Assembly: GCA_031081715.1 (NCBI GenBank)
Contig: JAVHMA010000004.1
Span: forward strand, 62,001 to 126,000
Length of the DNA stretch: 64,000 bases
From: Armatimonadota bacterium
Lineage (GTDB): Bacteria; Sysuimicrobiota; Sysuimicrobiia; Sysuimicrobiales; Humicultoraceae
Direction of reading: 5' to 3'
How positions within the stretch are numbered: the first letter of the stretch is position 1; every line of letters begins with the position of its first letter. This document shows positions 62,456-64,000 of this stretch, one piece after another. Below the pieces are notes generated by a model that was not told the origin of the DNA, searched no databases, and worked only from the letters and a program-made list of their open reading frames with translations. A program made the position numbers and the translations under genes.

Positions 62456-63433
62456 ATGAAGGCCATCATTCCCGTGGCCGGCGTCGGCCGCAGGCTGAGG
62501 CCGCACACGCACACGCAACCCAAGGCGCTCATGCACGTCGCCGGCCGCCCGATCCTCGGGCATATCCTCGACGAGCTCGTGGCCGCCGGCGTGGACGAGG
62601 TGGCGCTCGTGGTGGGCCACCTGGGTGAGAAGGTCGAGGAGTACGTCCGCGGTCGGTACCGCATCCCCGTCCACGTCGTGGAGCAGGCGGAGCCGCTGGG
62701 TAACGGACACGCGATCTATGTGGCGCGCGAGCACCTGGACGGCGACGGGGTGCTCATCATCATGGGCGACACCATCATCAAGACCGACCTCCCCAGGGTG
62801 CTCGGGCTGCGGGAGTCGGCCATCGGGATCCAGGAGGTCGCCGACCCGCGGCGCTTCGGCGTCGTGGAGGTGAGCGACGGACTGGTGCGCCGGCTGGTCG
62901 AGAAGCCCGAGGTCCCGCACAGCAACCTGGCGATCGTCGGTGTCTACCTGATCCGCTCGCCGGGCCTGTTGCGGGAGTGCCTGGAGCGCATGGTGGCCGA
63001 GCGGCGCCAGGCCCGCGGGGAGTACTGGCTCGCGGATGCGCTGCAGCTCATGGTGGAGGCGGGCGAGCCGATGCGGACGTTCCGGACGACGGGGTGGTAC
63101 GACTGCGGAACGCCCGAGGCGCTGCTCGAGGCCAACCGTGAGCTCCTTCGCAGCGAGCCGCTGACGCCCCCGCACGTGAACGGGTCGGTGGTCCTGCCCC
63201 CGTCGTTCGTCGACCCCTCCGCCCGCGTGGAGGGCTCGGTCATCGGGCCGTTCGCGTCGGTCGCGGAGGGCGCGCGCATCACCAACTCGGTGATCCGCGA
63301 CAGCATCGTCAACGCGGACGCGACGCTCGACGGCGTCCTCCTCGAGCACTCCATCATCGGGGAGCACGCGTCGGTGGTCGGGCGCGCCGCCCGGATCAAC
63401 CTCGGCGATTCGTCCGAGGTCGAACTCGGCTAG
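62456..63433 (+). CDS. Sugar-1-phosphate nucleotidyltransferase with left-handed beta-helix tail
   Basis: A 325-residue protein. Residues ~1-235 are a nucleotidyltransferase: PVAGVGRRLRPHT with PKAL (signature for NTP and sugar binding), GNGHAIYVA, MGDT in place of the usual LGDN metal motif, and TTGWYDCGTPEALLEAN. Residues ~240-325 have isoleucine/valine-rich hexapeptide-type repeats (VEGSVIGPFASVAEGARITNS in short units). It could make dTDP-glucose, UDP-glucose or UDP-GlcNAc; the nucleotide cannot be told by eye. The ATG follows GCGAGG. Confidence 0.87.
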   Translation: MKAIIPVAGVGRRLRPHTHTQPKALMHVAGRPILGHILDELVAAGVDEVALVVGHLGEKVEEYVRGRYRIPVHVVEQAEPLGNGHAIYVAREHLDGDGVLIIMGDTIIKTDLPRVLGLRESAIGIQEVADPRRFGVVEVSDGLVRRLVEKPEVPHSNLAIVGVYLIRSPGLLRECLERMVAERRQARGEYWLADALQLMVEAGEPMRTFRTTGWYDCGTPEALLEANRELLRSEPLTPPHVNGSVVLPPSFVDPSARVEGSVIGPFASVAEGARITNSVIRDSIVNADATLDGVLLEHSIIGEHASVVGRAARINLGDSSEVELG

Positions 63434-63484
63434 GGTGGGACCCGGCGAGGCCCGCGGGCGCGCCGCCCGGGCCCGGGGGGCGAG

Positions 63485-64000
63485 ATGAGGCGGTTTCTGG
63501 TGACCGGCGGCGCCGGCTTCATCGGCGCGCACCTGGTGCGGGCGCTCGTGACCCGCGGCGAGGCGGTGCGCGTGCTCGACAACTTCTCGACCGGTTCGGT
63601 CCATAACCTGGCGTATGCGCTGGGCCGGCCGGTCCAGGAGCCGCCCGACGCCGCGCTCGTGCAGCTCGACGGCGTGGAGGTGCTCCGCGGCGACATCCGC
63701 GACCCGCAGACCTGCGCGCGCGCGTGCGCCGGGGTGGACGTGGTGTTGCACCAGGCGGCCATGCGCTCGGTGCCGCGCTCGGTCGACGACCCGCGCGGGG
63801 CCAACGAGCACAACGTGACCGGGACGCTCAACCTGCTGGTGGCGGCCTCGGCCGCGGGCGTGCGGCGGTTCGTCTACGCGTCGTCGTCGTCGGTCTACGG
63901 GGACGACCCCGCGCTGCCGAAGCGCGAGGACACGCCGCCCGCCCCGATCTCGCCCTACGCCGCCTCCAAGCTGGCCGGCGAGCACTACTGCCGCGTCTTC
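63485..64000 (+). CDS. NAD-dependent UDP-sugar 4-epimerase, N-terminal part (3' end outside window)
   Basis: The first 172 residues of an extended SDR epimerase; the frame is still open at the window edge. NAD-binding TGGAGFIGAHLVRALVTRG, the acidic LDNFSTGS, LRGDIRDPQ and VLHQAAMRSVPRSVDDP, then YASSSSVYGDDP and the catalytic YAASK. The QAAxxSVPRSV block is characteristic of UDP-GlcNAc(A) 4-epimerases of the WbpP/Gne type. The ATG has GGGGGGCGAG upstream. It follows the nucleotidyltransferase by 51 bases and most likely supplies a UDP-galactose-type sugar to the glycan locus. Confidence 0.88.
   Translation, partial: MRRFLVTGGAGFIGAHLVRALVTRGEAVRVLDNFSTGSVHNLAYALGRPVQEPPDAALVQLDGVEVLRGDIRDPQTCARACAGVDVVLHQAAMRSVPRSVDDPRGANEHNVTGTLNLLVAASAAGVRRFVYASSSSVYGDDPALPKREDTPPAPISPYAASKLAGEHYCRVF

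Overview
The window is a gene-dense chromosome segment of very high G+C (roughly 70% by eye). Nearly all of it is coding, no gap exceeds 160 bases, and GTG starts are common. Many genes are chained by 4-base GTGA/ATGA stop-start overlaps. The organism looks like a diderm, probably aerobic, heterotrophic bacterium from a deep, under-sampled high-GC lineage. Evidence for an outer membrane is an LptD-like barrel, an LptA/OstA protein, an MsbA-like flippase and LpxB-like transferases. Evidence for a Gram-positive or terrabacterial flavour is SufU, an actinobacterial-style SUF operon with a Rieske ferredoxin, an Mrp without the Cys pair, and a YitJ-like homocysteine methyltransferase-MTHFR fusion. 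A candidate phylum such as CSP1-3/Sysuimicrobiota would fit, but this is inference only. I saw no rRNA, tRNA, CRISPR array, transposase or phage gene.

Region 1 (1-28,800) is core metabolism. It holds the tail of a SUF iron-sulfur operon (sufD end, Rieske ferredoxin, sufS, DUF2269, sufU), an orphan fused DppB-DppC permease and a split transketolase on the minus strand. These are followed by a rearranged complex I block (nuoB-D-I-C), a membrane-anchored molybdopterin oxidoreductase and a DUF2203 gene. A complete 2-oxoacid dehydrogenase operon with lipoyl synthase comes next (lpd, E1 alpha, E1 beta, E2, lipA). After it lie a thioredoxin-reductase-like flavoprotein, a MoeZ-MDR-MDR-cupin operon, an ErpA/NifU-C pair, RtcB, and an acyl-CoA dehydrogenase / methyltransferase-MTHFR / SRPBCC operon.

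Region 2 (28,872-37,425) is mixed: Mrp, then a tight chain of aldehyde dehydrogenase, TPR lipoprotein-like protein, LptA-like protein, AroE and a medium-chain dehydrogenase. It ends with a MoaD-MoaE fusion, an M48 protease and a PHP-domain protein.

Region 3 (37,417-64,000, continuing off the window) is a surface-glycan locus of about 26.5 kb. A seven-gene minus-strand operon (LpxB-like, MsbA-like, three GT2 glycosyltransferases, an O-antigen polymerase/ligase and a second LpxB-related enzyme) diverges from a plus-strand series. That series has a GT39 transferase, a short LptD, phosphomannomutase, UDP-glucuronate decarboxylase, GDP-mannose 4,6-dehydratase, GDP-fucose synthase, an AlkP-fold phosphodiesterase, a Wzx flippase and a CgeB-like transferase. 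A second Wzy/WaaL-like gene, a GT2-GT4 fusion, a WcaJ-type initiating transferase, a sugar-1-phosphate nucleotidyltransferase and a truncated 4-epimerase complete it. Together they could make nucleotide sugars, start a repeat unit on a polyprenyl carrier, elongate, flip and polymerise it, and deliver a glycolipid to the outer membrane.

The most unusual points are the paired LpxB-like enzymes beside a short LptD, the DppB-DppC fusion, the rearranged nuo block, the MoaD-MoaE fusion with an internal Gly-Gly, the SRPBCC protein with eleven consecutive arginines, and a phosphomannomutase whose only plausible start is CTG. Several promoters match TTGnnn-N17/18-TAnnAT, so a sigma-70-like consensus can be read by eye.
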